From assembly GCA_039821605.1 (NCBI GenBank), contig JBCBNV010000002.1, positions 186,001 to 250,000 on the forward strand: a stretch of 64,000 nt of DNA, read 5' to 3'. Under the pieces are notes generated by a model. The model had not been told where the DNA came from and did no database searches. It worked only from the letters and a program-made list of their open reading frames with translations. Positions within the stretch are counted from its first letter, which is position 1; each line of letters begins with the position of its first letter. Below, piece after piece: positions 34,185-42,447 of this stretch. The DNA is from CALBPI01 sp039821605 (GTDB lineage Bacteria > Pseudomonadota > Gammaproteobacteria > Steroidobacterales > Woeseiaceae). The translations under genes were made by a program, and so were the position numbers.

Positions 34185-35093
34185 TCAGACGATGGCCAGC
34201 CCGAGCCAGAGCTGCAGCAGGCGGTAGCCGAAGTGGGTCACCATGAGCACGGCGTAGAACGGCACGACGGATAACAAAGCCACGTACCAGCGTACGCCGA
34301 ATGCCGTACTGAACATGAAGGGTACGTAGAGGAATTTCAGCCCCAGCACGAGCTGCCAGACGGGCAGGTCCCAGAACAGCAGCGCATCGAGCGCCCGGAA
34401 CAGGGGCAAGACGGTGTAGGGAAACACCGTCCAGTAGATCATCACGAAGGCGAAGAAGTGCAGCGCGGCCACAACGTGGTCGGCGTAGAGCAGGCGGCGC
34501 CAGAACGTGAGCATCATGGTCCCGAGCGCCAGCAACGGAATGTGCGCGATCACCATTGACTTGGCGATGTCACCAATTCGCGAATCGTAGGCCTGGGCGA
34601 GTTCGCGAAACTCCGCTGTTCGCGTGATCTCCGTGCCGCTCGCGAGCGTGGCTTCCAGATCGAGTCCGCGGGTCTCCAGCGCGCTGTTGATATGCGGCTG
34701 CATGACTTCGCTGTAAACCTGCATCGTGTACTGATCGTAGAAGTTGATGTTGAGATCGCTAAGCGTGGGCGCGAGGAAGAACATCAGGTTGGCGACCAGG
34801 AACAAGCCGATGGGCGAGAGGTAACGCCGACGTCGGCCCAGCCGGTACTCCCGCGAGAGAAAGCCTGGCCGCGTGATGAGCAGCCACACGGAGGGCAGCA
34901 GTCGACCATCGAGATCCGTGATTTCCTGCAGGCTGGCGCGCGCGAGCTCGGGCAGCCAGCGGTCCTTCTCCGTGATGTTTTTCTGGCCACAGGCGCTGCA
35001 GAAGCGATCGTCGGGCGCCATGGCGTGCCCGCAGTTGGGGCAGCTGACGACGACGGCCTCAGGCGCTGGCGTGTCGGAAGATGTAGTCGCCAC
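34185..35093 (-). CDS. DUF3667-like zinc-ribbon membrane protein
   Basis: About 302 residues. The N-terminus holds a zinc ribbon, CPNCGHAMAPDDRFCSACGQ (two CxxC pairs), then an amphipathic region RWLPELARASLQEITDLDGRLLPSVWLLITRPGFLSREYRLGRRRRYLSPIG-like in content that is characteristic of DUF3667, and about five membrane segments at the C-terminal half. Function of the family is not known to me. The GTG at 35093 is used because it comes just before the ribbon; it lies inside the end of the preceding gene (35-base overlap), so the true start could be slightly different. It converges on the PAS kinase gene. Confidence 0.7.
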   Translation of the reverse strand: MATTSSDTPAPEAVVVSCPNCGHAMAPDDRFCSACGQKNITEKDRWLPELARASLQEITDLDGRLLPSVWLLITRPGFLSREYRLGRRRRYLSPIGLFLVANLMFFLAPTLSDLNINFYDQYTMQVYSEVMQPHINSALETRGLDLEATLASGTEITRTAEFRELAQAYDSRIGDIAKSMVIAHIPLLALGTMMLTFWRRLLYADHVVAALHFFAFVMIYWTVFPYTVLPLFRALDALLFWDLPVWQLVLGLKFLYVPFMFSTAFGVRWYVALLSVVPFYAVLMVTHFGYRLLQLWLGLAIV

Positions 35094-35499
35094 CAGGCTG
35101 GGTCTCTGCGTCGCCGACAATGGGACCGTCTTGCGCGACTTCATAGGGCACGTGCGCGAACAGCGAGACGCCGTCGCGGTGGTCGAGCTCGATGGCAATG
35201 GCATCGTCGACATCGACGGTGCCGGGCGTGGGGTTTTCGACCAGCGCGTCGTAGATCACGGCTGTCGCCACGTAGCCGCGCTTATCAATATCTCGGCGCA
35301 GCCGGAAGCGAAGCCGTTCGATGCGGTGGCTACGCTCCAGCGCCGCGTCACCCGTCTCGCCGCCGATGGCGACGATGTCGCCGTTCTCGCGCAACACGGC
35401 GGCCATGGGCCAGAGCTCGCCAAGATCGCACATCACGCGCACGGCGAGCGAGACGCTGATACGTCGGAGCTGGTCGAGTTGCAGGTGGGGATCGGCCAT
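35059..35499 (-). CDS. Hypothetical protein of 146 residues
   Basis: I do not recognise a family. The protein begins MADPHLQLDQLRRISVSLAVRV and has alternating acidic and basic stretches, RSHRIERLRFRLRRDIDKRGYVATAVIYDALVE in the middle and a C-terminal DGVSLFAHVPYEVAQDGPIVGDAE segment; no signal peptide or membrane helix is visible. It looks like a small soluble alpha/beta protein. It lies between the response regulator gene and the zinc-ribbon gene on the same strand, 80 bases after the former. It may belong to the two-component operon upstream. Confidence 0.65.
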   Translation of the reverse strand: MADPHLQLDQLRRISVSLAVRVMCDLGELWPMAAVLRENGDIVAIGGETGDAALERSHRIERLRFRLRRDIDKRGYVATAVIYDALVENPTPGTVDVDDAIAIELDHRDGVSLFAHVPYEVAQDGPIVGDAETQPGGDYIFRHASA

Positions 35500-35579
35500 C
35501 GCTCGTGGCAGGCTCCGTTGCCATCGCTTACGGCCGAGAGCCTACCATCATTGCCGCGGGCGCGGTGCCCCGCGCGTGG

Positions 35580-36182
35580 CTACAACCAGCCGAGATCACG
35601 CGCGCGCCGAAAGGCCTCGACGCGGTTGCCGGCCTGCAGCTTGTCCATGGCCTCCGTCAGGTAGTTGCGCACGGTGCCGTCGCTCAGGCCCAGCTCAGCC
35701 GCGATCTGCTTGTTGGCCAGGCCCGACTCGGCAAGCTGCAAGACCTGGCGTTCGCGTTCGGTAAGCGGGTCGGGCGTGGTCCAGGCCAGCTCCGCAAGTT
35801 CGGCGGGCACGTGCCGTTCGCCGCGCGCCACGGCGCGCACGGCCGTGGCCAGCGCATCACTGCTCGAGTCCTTGAGCACGTAGCCGGCGACGCCCGCGTT
35901 GAGCGCGCGCTGCAGGTAGCCGGGCCGCGAGAAGGTCGTCACGATGAGCACGCGCGTCTTGCTGTGCGCATCGCGAATGCGCTCGGCGATCTCGATACCA
36001 CTGGCGCCCGGCATTTCGATGTCGGTGATGAGCACATCCGGCTCATGTTCCTGCACGGCGTCGAGCGCGCTCAGACCATCGGCCGCATCGGCCACGAGCT
36101 GGATGTCGTCTTCGAGCGAGAGCAGCGTGGCCAGTGCGCCACGCAGCATCGCCTGGTCTTCGGCAATGACAACGCGGATCAC
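35580..36182 (-). CDS. NarL/DesR-type response regulator
   Basis: A 200-residue two-domain regulator. Receiver domain with acidic pocket VVIAEDQAMLRGAL, phospho-Asp in VLITDIEMPGASGIEIAE near residue 54 and Lys in GYVLKDSSSD near 104; then a LuxR-type HTH, LTERERQVLQLAESGLANKQIAAELGLSDGTVRNYLTEAMDKL at ~135-180, shown here because it is the family signature region. The start overlaps the stop of the sensor kinase (ATGA). With that kinase it resembles the DesK/DesR and LiaS/LiaR systems that respond to membrane state. The nearby ABC-2 exporter genes are likely targets. Confidence 0.92.
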   Translation of the reverse strand: MIRVVIAEDQAMLRGALATLLSLEDDIQLVADAADGLSALDAVQEHEPDVLITDIEMPGASGIEIAERIRDAHSKTRVLIVTTFSRPGYLQRALNAGVAGYVLKDSSSDALATAVRAVARGERHVPAELAELAWTTPDPLTERERQVLQLAESGLANKQIAAELGLSDGTVRNYLTEAMDKLQAGNRVEAFRRARDLGWL

Positions 36183-37294
36183 GTGGCCTTGCCCGTCGCA
36201 GTCGTGTCGATCGGCAGAGAAATGCGGATACGCATGCCGCCGTCGTGCTCGATGTTTGTTTCGCCACCCAGCGCGGCCACGCGTTGGCGCAAGCCGGCGA
36301 GGCCGGAGCCCTCGCTGGGCGCGTTGCTGCCGCCGTGGCCATTGTCGGCGACCGTCAGCGAGAGCTGCGCGCCGTCCTGGCCGATCACGATGCGTGCGGC
36401 ATCGGCACCCGAGTGGCGCACGATGTTCGTCGTGGCTTCGCGGATCGTGAGCCCCAACGCCTTGCCAACGGGCGGCGCCAGCGGCGGCAGATCGCTGGTG
36501 ACATCGAGTTCGACGCCCGCGGCATTCAGCGCCTGTCGGGCAAGGGCGATCTCGTTCTCCACAGACGTGGCCGTCATGTCGTAAACCGCCGCGCGAATCT
36601 CGGCCAATGCCATGCGCGCGGTGCCGGCCACGTCCTCAAACTCGGCTTTGGCGCGCACCGGGTCGCGGTCGATGAGCTTGGACGCGACCTCGGCCTTGAG
36701 CGCCACGGTGGTCAGCGTCTGCCCCAGCAGGTCGTGCAAATCGTGGGCGATGCGCTCGCGTTCGGCGAGCGTCGCGCGCTGGCGTTCGAGCACGCGGCTG
36801 CGACGCAGCATGCGCTCGCGTTCGATGCCGTCGGCGGCGGCCGTGCAGGCGACCCCGATGATGGCGCCGAACATGAGGTCGAAGCCCATGACGAACCAGG
36901 GCTCGATAAACAAGACGCCGTAGGCCGCATAAGCCAGCGAGAACGCGCCGATGAGCAGCAGCGCGCGGCGCTTCGGCCGCTGAAACGCGCACTGCACGCA
37001 GGCGTAGACGTGAAACACGCCGTGGATGCCGGCAAACGGCGCCATGGCCCAGGCGATGCCCTCCATGACGGCCGCGTGCGCAACGAATCGCGGTGCGCTG
37101 CCCTCGTAGGCATTGAAGAAGACGGGCAGGAACACGGCAATGGCGATAGCCGCAGCGATGATGTCGTTGCGCCCTGGCGTTTGCCAGATCCAGCCCGTGA
37201 AGAAGATCGCCAGATAGATGAGGTTGAACGCGAGCCAGCCCTTGCGGCCATTGCCCGCGCCTTGCTCTGGTTCGACGTCGACGTTGGCGCTCAT
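36179..37294 (-). CDS. DesK/NarX-type membrane sensor histidine kinase
   Basis: A 371-residue HisKA_3 kinase. Residues ~20-165 form five or six membrane helices with very short loops, so sensing is likely within the membrane. Then a linker coiled coil (IERERMLRRSRVLERQRATLA), the phospho-His in RERIAHDLHDLLGQTLTTVALKAE near residue 195, and an ATPase domain with TNIVRHSGADAARIVI and DNGHGGSNAPSEGSGLAGLRQRV (G boxes). It is translationally coupled to the response regulator and starts 6 bases after the amidohydrolase gene ends. Confidence 0.9.
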   Translation of the reverse strand: MSANVDVEPEQGAGNGRKGWLAFNLIYLAIFFTGWIWQTPGRNDIIAAAIAIAVFLPVFFNAYEGSAPRFVAHAAVMEGIAWAMAPFAGIHGVFHVYACVQCAFQRPKRRALLLIGAFSLAYAAYGVLFIEPWFVMGFDLMFGAIIGVACTAAADGIERERMLRRSRVLERQRATLAERERIAHDLHDLLGQTLTTVALKAEVASKLIDRDPVRAKAEFEDVAGTARMALAEIRAAVYDMTATSVENEIALARQALNAAGVELDVTSDLPPLAPPVGKALGLTIREATTNIVRHSGADAARIVIGQDGAQLSLTVADNGHGGSNAPSEGSGLAGLRQRVAALGGETNIEHDGGMRIRISLPIDTTATGKAT

Positions 37295-37300
37295 CGCGAC

Positions 37301-39085
37301 TCAGCGTATCAGGGTGACATTGTCGAGTTCGAACGCGTATTCGCCGGTCTGCATGGGCGTGACAAACGCCATGCCACCGAACCGGTGGGGTTCGAATCCC
37401 GCCACATCGGCGATCGCGATTTCGACACGCTGCCAGTCTTCGGTCACCTCGAACATTGCCGTGGGCGGTGCGCCCATGCCGCCCGCGACGAAAAGCATGA
37501 GTCGGTAGCTCGCGGGCGTGCCGCGCACCTCGAAGGCGACGGCGCGCGCGTCGCCCAGGTCGCCGATCGTATCCTGGCTCGTCGTGCCCAGGTAGGCGCC
37601 GGCCCAGGGAAATGCGAACCCCGAGCCGACCGAGGTCGTCACGGCCAGTGCGCCGCCGTCACCGCGCTCGATGCGCGCGACGCTGGCATTCGAGTCGCCA
37701 CCCATCATGCCGTCGCTGGTCTCGGCCCAGACCAGTCCTTCCGGCGCGCTCGTGCCCGATTCGAAGTCGCCGAGCACGCCTGCGATGACGAGCTTGTTGT
37801 CTTCGGCCGGTCTCGGGTCGTCGCCGACAATGACGCCGTTGCGGTAGACGCTGTCGATGCGGCGCGTCGCCGTGATGTCGGTGCCGGGATCGCCCGAGAC
37901 GAGCACGAGGTCCGCGCGCGCGCCGGGTTCGATGCGGCCGCGGTCATCGGCGCCAAAAAACCTGGCCGGCAAGGCCGTTGCCGCGGCCATCGCTTGCTCG
38001 GTGCTCAGGCCCGCGCGAACGAGCAGCGCCATCTCGGCGTGCACCGAGGCGCCGTGAGCCGTGCCCGGGTTGGGTGCATCGGAGCCTGCGAGAATCGGCA
38101 CCCCCGCCTCGTGCAGCAGACCCACGGTCTCGAGCGCCTTGTCGAGATCGAAAAACGGTGAGTTGGTGCCGAAGTCCTGGCGCAGGTTCGTGGTCGCCGC
38201 CGGCGTCAGTCGCGGGCCCAGGTCGGGGTCGTCAATGAGCCCAGGCCCCGTGGATCTGCCGTCGACCATGGCGATGACTGCGAGCGTCGGAATCACGAAC
38301 ACCTCACGTTCGACGGCGGCCTCGATGAAGGCCGCGTCGGCGACCTTGTCGGCGAATATGTGCACGAAGCCGTCAACACCGGCGTCGAGCAGTTCGCGCG
38401 CGCCTTCCAATGAGGACACATGGGCAACGGCCTTCACGCCCTGGTCGTGCGCAGCCTCGATGACTGCCGTGGCGGTTTCGAGATCGAGGCTCGGGATGTA
38501 GGTGGCGTAGGGCATGTAGACGAGTTTGATGAAGTCCGAGCCTTCCTCGAGTCGCGCCGCAACCCAGGCGGGCGCTTCTTCGGGGCCGTCGAGCGTGTCG
38601 ACGTTGATGCCGTACTGCGTGCCGTGCCCGCGTTCGACCGTGGCCAGCATGCCGGCGCTGAACAGTGCGGCGGCGTTGCTGGGTGCGAAGCTGTCGCGGG
38701 CGTCACGCGCACCCTTGAGCAGCGCGGGTGCGGTGAACATGTCGATGAGTGCTGTGACGCCGAAGGTCACGGCGTCGCGCTGCGCGGTCGCGAAGGTGTG
38801 CGCGTGGGCGTCGAATAGGCCTGGCAACAGCGTCTTGCCGCTTGCGTCGATGCGGTTGGCGCCAGCGACTTCCGCGCCCGCGTCATCGATGGCGACGATC
38901 TGGCCATCGGCGACCGTGATGGCAGCGGGGCCCTGCATCGCCTCGCCGTCGAAGTAACGCACGTTGTCGATGACCAGCGCGCCATCGAGGTCGGGTGCGG
39001 GCTGTGGCGTGGGCAGCACAATCATGAGCGCGACAAAGGCTGCGGCGACGGCTGCGACAGTAATCGCTGTGGTTTTCTTGAGCAT
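37301..39085 (-). CDS. Exported amidohydrolase fused to a CIA30-like domain
   Basis: About 594 residues. An N-terminal hydrophobic helix (TTAITVAAVAAAFVALMIVL) exports or anchors it. Residues ~35-425 are an imidazolonepropionase-like amidohydrolase: metal site LLPGLFDAHAHTF near 90, KAVAHVSSLEGARELLDAG near 215, GVDGFVHIFAD and PILAGSDAPNPGTAHG near 330 with the metal Asp. Residues ~430-594 resemble the CIA30/NDUFAF1 beta-sandwich: LGDFESGTSAPEGLVWAETS, SDGMMGGDSNASV, then FEVRGTPASYRLMLF. A GGGAGA ribosome site lies before ATG 39085. It sits inside an exporter/two-component operon. Substrate unknown; some relatives are exported peptidases. Confidence 0.82.
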   Translation of the reverse strand: MLKKTTAITVAAVAAAFVALMIVLPTPQPAPDLDGALVIDNVRYFDGEAMQGPAAITVADGQIVAIDDAGAEVAGANRIDASGKTLLPGLFDAHAHTFATAQRDAVTFGVTALIDMFTAPALLKGARDARDSFAPSNAAALFSAGMLATVERGHGTQYGINVDTLDGPEEAPAWVAARLEEGSDFIKLVYMPYATYIPSLDLETATAVIEAAHDQGVKAVAHVSSLEGARELLDAGVDGFVHIFADKVADAAFIEAAVEREVFVIPTLAVIAMVDGRSTGPGLIDDPDLGPRLTPAATTNLRQDFGTNSPFFDLDKALETVGLLHEAGVPILAGSDAPNPGTAHGASVHAEMALLVRAGLSTEQAMAAATALPARFFGADDRGRIEPGARADLVLVSGDPGTDITATRRIDSVYRNGVIVGDDPRPAEDNKLVIAGVLGDFESGTSAPEGLVWAETSDGMMGGDSNASVARIERGDGGALAVTTSVGSGFAFPWAGAYLGTTSQDTIGDLGDARAVAFEVRGTPASYRLMLFVAGGMGAPPTAMFEVTEDWQRVEIAIADVAGFEPHRFGGMAFVTPMQTGEYAFELDNVTLIR

Positions 39086-39100
39086 GGTGTGGTCTCCCAC

Positions 39101-39841
39101 TCAGCGCTGCCGCGACCAGGTCCAGCCCGCGAGCAGCGCGCAGGCGACCGTCATGCCGGCGACCACTGCGGCGTGGAAGCCCGCAGCACGGTCGCCGGGC
39201 GCATCCACCACGGTCAACGCGATCTCGGCCATATGGAAGCTTGGTAACGCGTTGCTGATGGCGACCATCCAGCCCGGGAAGAACGTTGCCGGGAACCAGA
39301 GCCCGCCGAGAACCGCAAAGCTCAGGAACACGATGTTGGCGATCGCCACGGCGCCATTGGTACCGAAGCTGAAGCCAATGGACAGGCCAATGAGCATGAA
39401 CGGAAACACGGCCGACAGGTGCACACAAAACAGCGTGAGCCAGACGGCCCTGGGCAGTTCGACGCCACCCATGAAGGCTGCGGCCGCGTAGATGGGCATC
39501 AGTGCCATGGCCGCGAACGCGATGGTCGCGACGAGCTTGGCGCCGATAAATGTGCTCGCGGGTGCGGGTGCGGCGCGCTTGAGCTCAAGCCAGCCTCGCT
39601 CGCGTTCGCCCGCGACGCCAACGCCAAAGCCAAACAGGGAGGGCCCCATGACCGCGAAGATGCCGTAGGTCGCGAGCAGGTAGGTCGCGGCGGCACCGCC
39701 GCGCGACATGAGCACGCCGAACATCATGTAGAACGCGACGGGCAGCGCCAGCGTCGGCAGCAGAAACTCTGGCGCGCGAAACGACTGCGTGAGCTCCGCG
39801 CCCGTTTCCGAGGCGAGGATACCGGCATAGGTGCGGCTCAT
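39101..39841 (-). CDS. ABC-2 type transporter permease
   Basis: A 246-residue integral membrane protein with six hydrophobic segments, the layout of ABC2_membrane exporters: an N-terminal cytoplasmic start (SRTYAGILASETGAELTQSFRAPEFLLPTLALP-type), a long loop with GERERGWLELKRAAPAPASTFIGAKL in the middle, and the re-entrant end helix. It pairs with the ATPase gene upstream (ATGA overlap) to form an exporter of the NatAB/drug-export type. Cargo is unknown. The amidohydrolase gene follows after 15 bases. Confidence 0.86.
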   Translation of the reverse strand: MSRTYAGILASETGAELTQSFRAPEFLLPTLALPVAFYMMFGVLMSRGGAAATYLLATYGIFAVMGPSLFGFGVGVAGERERGWLELKRAAPAPASTFIGAKLVATIAFAAMALMPIYAAAAFMGGVELPRAVWLTLFCVHLSAVFPFMLIGLSIGFSFGTNGAVAIANIVFLSFAVLGGLWFPATFFPGWMVAISNALPSFHMAEIALTVVDAPGDRAAGFHAAVVAGMTVACALLAGWTWSRQR

Positions 39842-40761
39842 GACGCATCCTCCGTAGTGGCTTCCGACAGTGCCGTGAAGGCCTGCTCGAGCGTGGGTTT
39901 GGTGACCTCGAGATCGTCGATGTCGGGGTCGGCATCGAGCAGGGCGCGCAGCGTTGTCGGCGCGTGTTCGCAGGACAGCGTCAGCAAGCGGCCGTGCATG
40001 TCTGCGGCGCGGACGCCGGGCAGGACCTGCGCCCGGTCGGGCGTCATCGACGTCCGGCAGCGCACGATGGCGCCGCCCGTGCGGGCGCGAATCGCGGCCG
40101 CCGTGTCGTCGGCAATGACGCGGCCCTGTGCCAGCACCACGATGCGATCGGCCAGTGCGTCGGCCTCCTCAAGGTAGTGCGTGGTGAGGATGATGCTGGT
40201 GCCACGCGCGGCCAGCCGCCGAACGTTGTCCCAGACGGCACGCCGGGCGTCGGTGTCGAGCCCCGTCGTCGGCTCATCGAGGAACAGCAGCCGCGGCCTG
40301 CCGACGAGGGCGACCGCGAACTGCACGCGGCGCTTCTGGCCGCCCGAGAGTTTCTTGTAGCGCGTGTCAGCGAAGTCGGCGATGTCCGCGTCCTCGATCA
40401 CGGTATCGATGTCGGCGGGTGATGTGTAGTAGCTCGAGAACAGCGCGAGCTGTTCGCGTGCCGTCAGCGCCTCACCGAGGTCCGTGTCCTGCAGCATGAC
40501 GCCGGTGCCGAGGCGGGCGGCCATGCTGCCCGCGGGTTCGCCGAGCACCTGCACGCTGCCCGAGCTGGGCGGCAGCAGCCCCAGCGCGCAGCGGATAAAC
40601 GTGGTCTTGCCGGCGCCGTTGCGCCCGAGCAGCGTGCAGATCTGCCCGGCAGGTACGTGCAGGTCGACGGTGTCGAGCGCGACCGTGTCACCGAAGTGGC
40701 GGCTCATGCCATGCGCCTCGATAACGGCCGGCAGCTGTCTTGGGTCGGTTTGTGTATCCAT
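39838..40761 (-). CDS. ABC transporter ATP-binding protein
   Basis: A 307-residue ATPase of the CcmA/NatA class. Walker A LLGRNGAGKTTFIRCALG near residue 45, Q-loop MLQDTDLGEALTAREQL, signature YKKLSGGQKRRVQFAVALVG near 140, Walker B RLLFLDEPTTGLDTDARRAVW near 165 and the H-loop IILTTHYLEEADAL. A C-terminal extension (~residues 225-307) is typical of these exporters. The ATG at 40761 is used; ATGs at 40770 and 40773 are alternatives. It is the first gene of the exporter/amidohydrolase/two-component operon. Confidence 0.93.
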   Translation of the reverse strand: MDTQTDPRQLPAVIEAHGMSRHFGDTVALDTVDLHVPAGQICTLLGRNGAGKTTFIRCALGLLPPSSGSVQVLGEPAGSMAARLGTGVMLQDTDLGEALTAREQLALFSSYYTSPADIDTVIEDADIADFADTRYKKLSGGQKRRVQFAVALVGRPRLLFLDEPTTGLDTDARRAVWDNVRRLAARGTSIILTTHYLEEADALADRIVVLAQGRVIADDTAAAIRARTGGAIVRCRTSMTPDRAQVLPGVRAADMHGRLLTLSCEHAPTTLRALLDADPDIDDLEVTKPTLEQAFTALSEATTEDAS

Positions 40762-40831
40762 GCCGGACATCATCGCGTCCGGCCGCCAGGCTGCGCTATT
40801 GCCAAAGCGCACCGCGCGGGCATGACATTTG

Positions 40832-41770
40832 TCATGCGGCCGGTTGCTCGCCGATGTAGCCGGTTTCGAAGGTCTCGGCGGCGGCGCGCACACGGTCTGA
40901 CAGGTAGTCGAAGACGGCGCGGATCCTCGCGCTGTGGCGCAGTTCTTCGTGGGTGACGATCCACAATTCTGCGCTGCCGACGTTGTGGCCGGGTATCAGA
41001 TTCACGACCTCGGGATACATGCTGGCCCAGCGGTGTGATGCCACACCGATGCCGTAGCCGGCGCGGATGGCTGACATCTGCGCGGCCATGCTGTTGGAGG
41101 TCACGGTGAATCGCAGATTGTTCTCGGTGGGGGCGTCAAGGATCGGGATCACGCTGGGCGGCTGCCCGTCCCGCGCGAAGCCCACAAAGTCGCCCCGTGT
41201 GATGTCGCCCTCGTTCTTGATGGGTCCGTTGCGCTTGAGCCAGCCGCGGCTTGCGTACCAGCCGAAGCCGATCTTGACGAGTCGCCGCGCGATGAGGTCG
41301 GGCTGCGTGGGCTCGCCGATGCGCAGTGCGACGTCGGCTTCGCGGCGCACGAGATCGACGGCGCGTGCCTCGATAAGCAAGTGCAGCACGATGTCGGGGT
41401 ACTGGTCGTGGAAGGCGCGCAGCTCGGGTGCCAACCACTCGGTGCCCGTACCCTCCGTGGCCGAGATGGTCACAGTGCCCGACAGGCCCGACGACTCGAC
41501 GTCGAGTGCGCGCCCGATGGCGTGCATCTCGGACTGCATGCGCCGTGCGTTTTCGACGATGGCGTGGCCGGCGTCGGTGAGCGCCAGGCGGCGACCGTCG
41601 CGCGTGAACAGTGTGGTGCCCATGCGCTTTTGCAGGGCGGTCAGACGTCGACCCAGCGTGGGCTGGGACAGGCCCAGGTGCTCGGCGGCGGCCACGAGCG
41701 TGCCGTGGTCGACGAGTGCCAGGAACAGGCGCATATCGGCCCAGTCGCGAAGCTCATCCGATTCATTCAT
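40832..41770 (-). CDS. LysR-family transcriptional regulator
   Basis: A 312-residue regulator with HTH at residues ~20-42 (GTLVAAAEHLGLSQPTLGRRLTALQ) and a CrgA-type effector domain (GLSGTVTISATEGTGTEWLAPELRAFHDQYPD). It lies 70 bases from the ABC ATPase gene on the same strand and is divergent from the TPR-like protein gene at 41871, which is a likely target. The gap of 100 bases between them contains two direct GAATAC copies. Confidence 0.9.
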   Translation of the reverse strand: MNESDELRDWADMRLFLALVDHGTLVAAAEHLGLSQPTLGRRLTALQKRMGTTLFTRDGRRLALTDAGHAIVENARRMQSEMHAIGRALDVESSGLSGTVTISATEGTGTEWLAPELRAFHDQYPDIVLHLLIEARAVDLVRREADVALRIGEPTQPDLIARRLVKIGFGWYASRGWLKRNGPIKNEGDITRGDFVGFARDGQPPSVIPILDAPTENNLRFTVTSNSMAAQMSAIRAGYGIGVASHRWASMYPEVVNLIPGHNVGSAELWIVTHEELRHSARIRAVFDYLSDRVRAAAETFETGYIGEQPAA

Positions 41771-41774
41771 TTTT

Positions 41775-41789
41775 GAATACCTCGAATAC
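41775..41789. repeat. Two direct GAATAC copies upstream of the LysR gene
   Basis: GAATAC at 41775-41780 and 41784-41789, a 9-base period, just before the LysR start codon in the divergent gap. Possibly regulator half-sites on one face of the helix; short enough to be chance. Confidence 0.3.
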
Positions 41790-41870
41790 TTTGGCGAAAT
41801 TGTTGTTCATATTCTTCACTAATAAAGTGGTTCCCGTAAACCCCTCATTCCCCCCAACGAGGATTTCGCC

Positions 41871-42347
41871 ATGAACCTGAAGACTGTGATTGTTGCCGCC
41901 GCAGCGGCCCTTGTTTTTGTCACGGCACCGGCCCAGGCCGATTCGCTCACGGCAAACACCAACCACCAAAGCGCGCTGGACAGCGCCGAGCGCGCGCTTG
42001 AGCGCGGCGACGCCGACACGGCCCTGCTCGTACTCGAAGACGCGCGGCGTGGATTGCGCCACGACGGTGACATTGCGCGTGTTGAATCGATGCGTTGCGT
42101 GGCGCTGCACGCCCTGGCGCGTTTCGAGGACGCCGTAGCCGCCTGCTCGATCGCGATCGATACGCGCACGGCGCACTGGAGCGACTACAACAACCGTGGT
42201 GCGGCGCGCATCAAGCTCGGTGACTACGACGGTGCCATCGACGACCTGCACCGCGCTAATACGCTGCGCCGCGGCGTCTCGGCGGTACGCCGCAACCTCG
42301 CGCGCGCGACGGCCCTGCGTGAAAGCCAGGCTGTCGCCAGCAACTGA
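41871..42347 (+). CDS. Exported TPR-like protein
   Basis: A 158-residue protein with signal peptide MNLKTVIVAAAAALVFVTAPAQA. The mature part is helical with tetratricopeptide-like units: ALDSAERALERGDADTALLVLEDAR, then CVALHALARFEDAVAACSIAID, and YNNRGAARIKLGDYDGAIDDLHRA (a good TPR match with the G-A-I-D-D-L pattern). It probably acts as a periplasmic scaffold, partner unknown. A purine-rich ACGAGGA precedes the ATG. It is divergent from the LysR gene and convergent with the SMP-30-like gene. Confidence 0.78.
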   Translation: MNLKTVIVAAAAALVFVTAPAQADSLTANTNHQSALDSAERALERGDADTALLVLEDARRGLRHDGDIARVESMRCVALHALARFEDAVAACSIAIDTRTAHWSDYNNRGAARIKLGDYDGAIDDLHRANTLRRGVSAVRRNLARATALRESQAVASN

Positions 42348-42371
42348 GTACACGCCTCTGCGCTGACTGTG

Positions 42372-42441
42372 AGCCGGCGGTGGGCCGCCACCCCAGGTCT
42401 TCCAAGCGTGTCCCCCGACGCGCGTGGGTCCACCGCCGGCT
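42372..42441. repeat. 12-bp inverted repeat between convergent genes
   Basis: AGCCGGCGGTGG (42372-42383) and CCACCGCCGGCT (42430-42441) are exact inverted copies with 46 bases between them. They fill most of the 100-base gap between the TPR-like and SMP-30-like genes. It could act as a two-way terminator or a structured RNA; there is no U tract. Confidence 0.55.
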
Positions 42442-42447
42442 GACGGG

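Noticed and set aside
36245..38161. Open frame of over 600 codons opposite the sensor kinase and amidohydrolase genes
   Set aside because: Antisense to well-supported genes, Arg/His-rich with no recognisable motif; a high-GC artefact.
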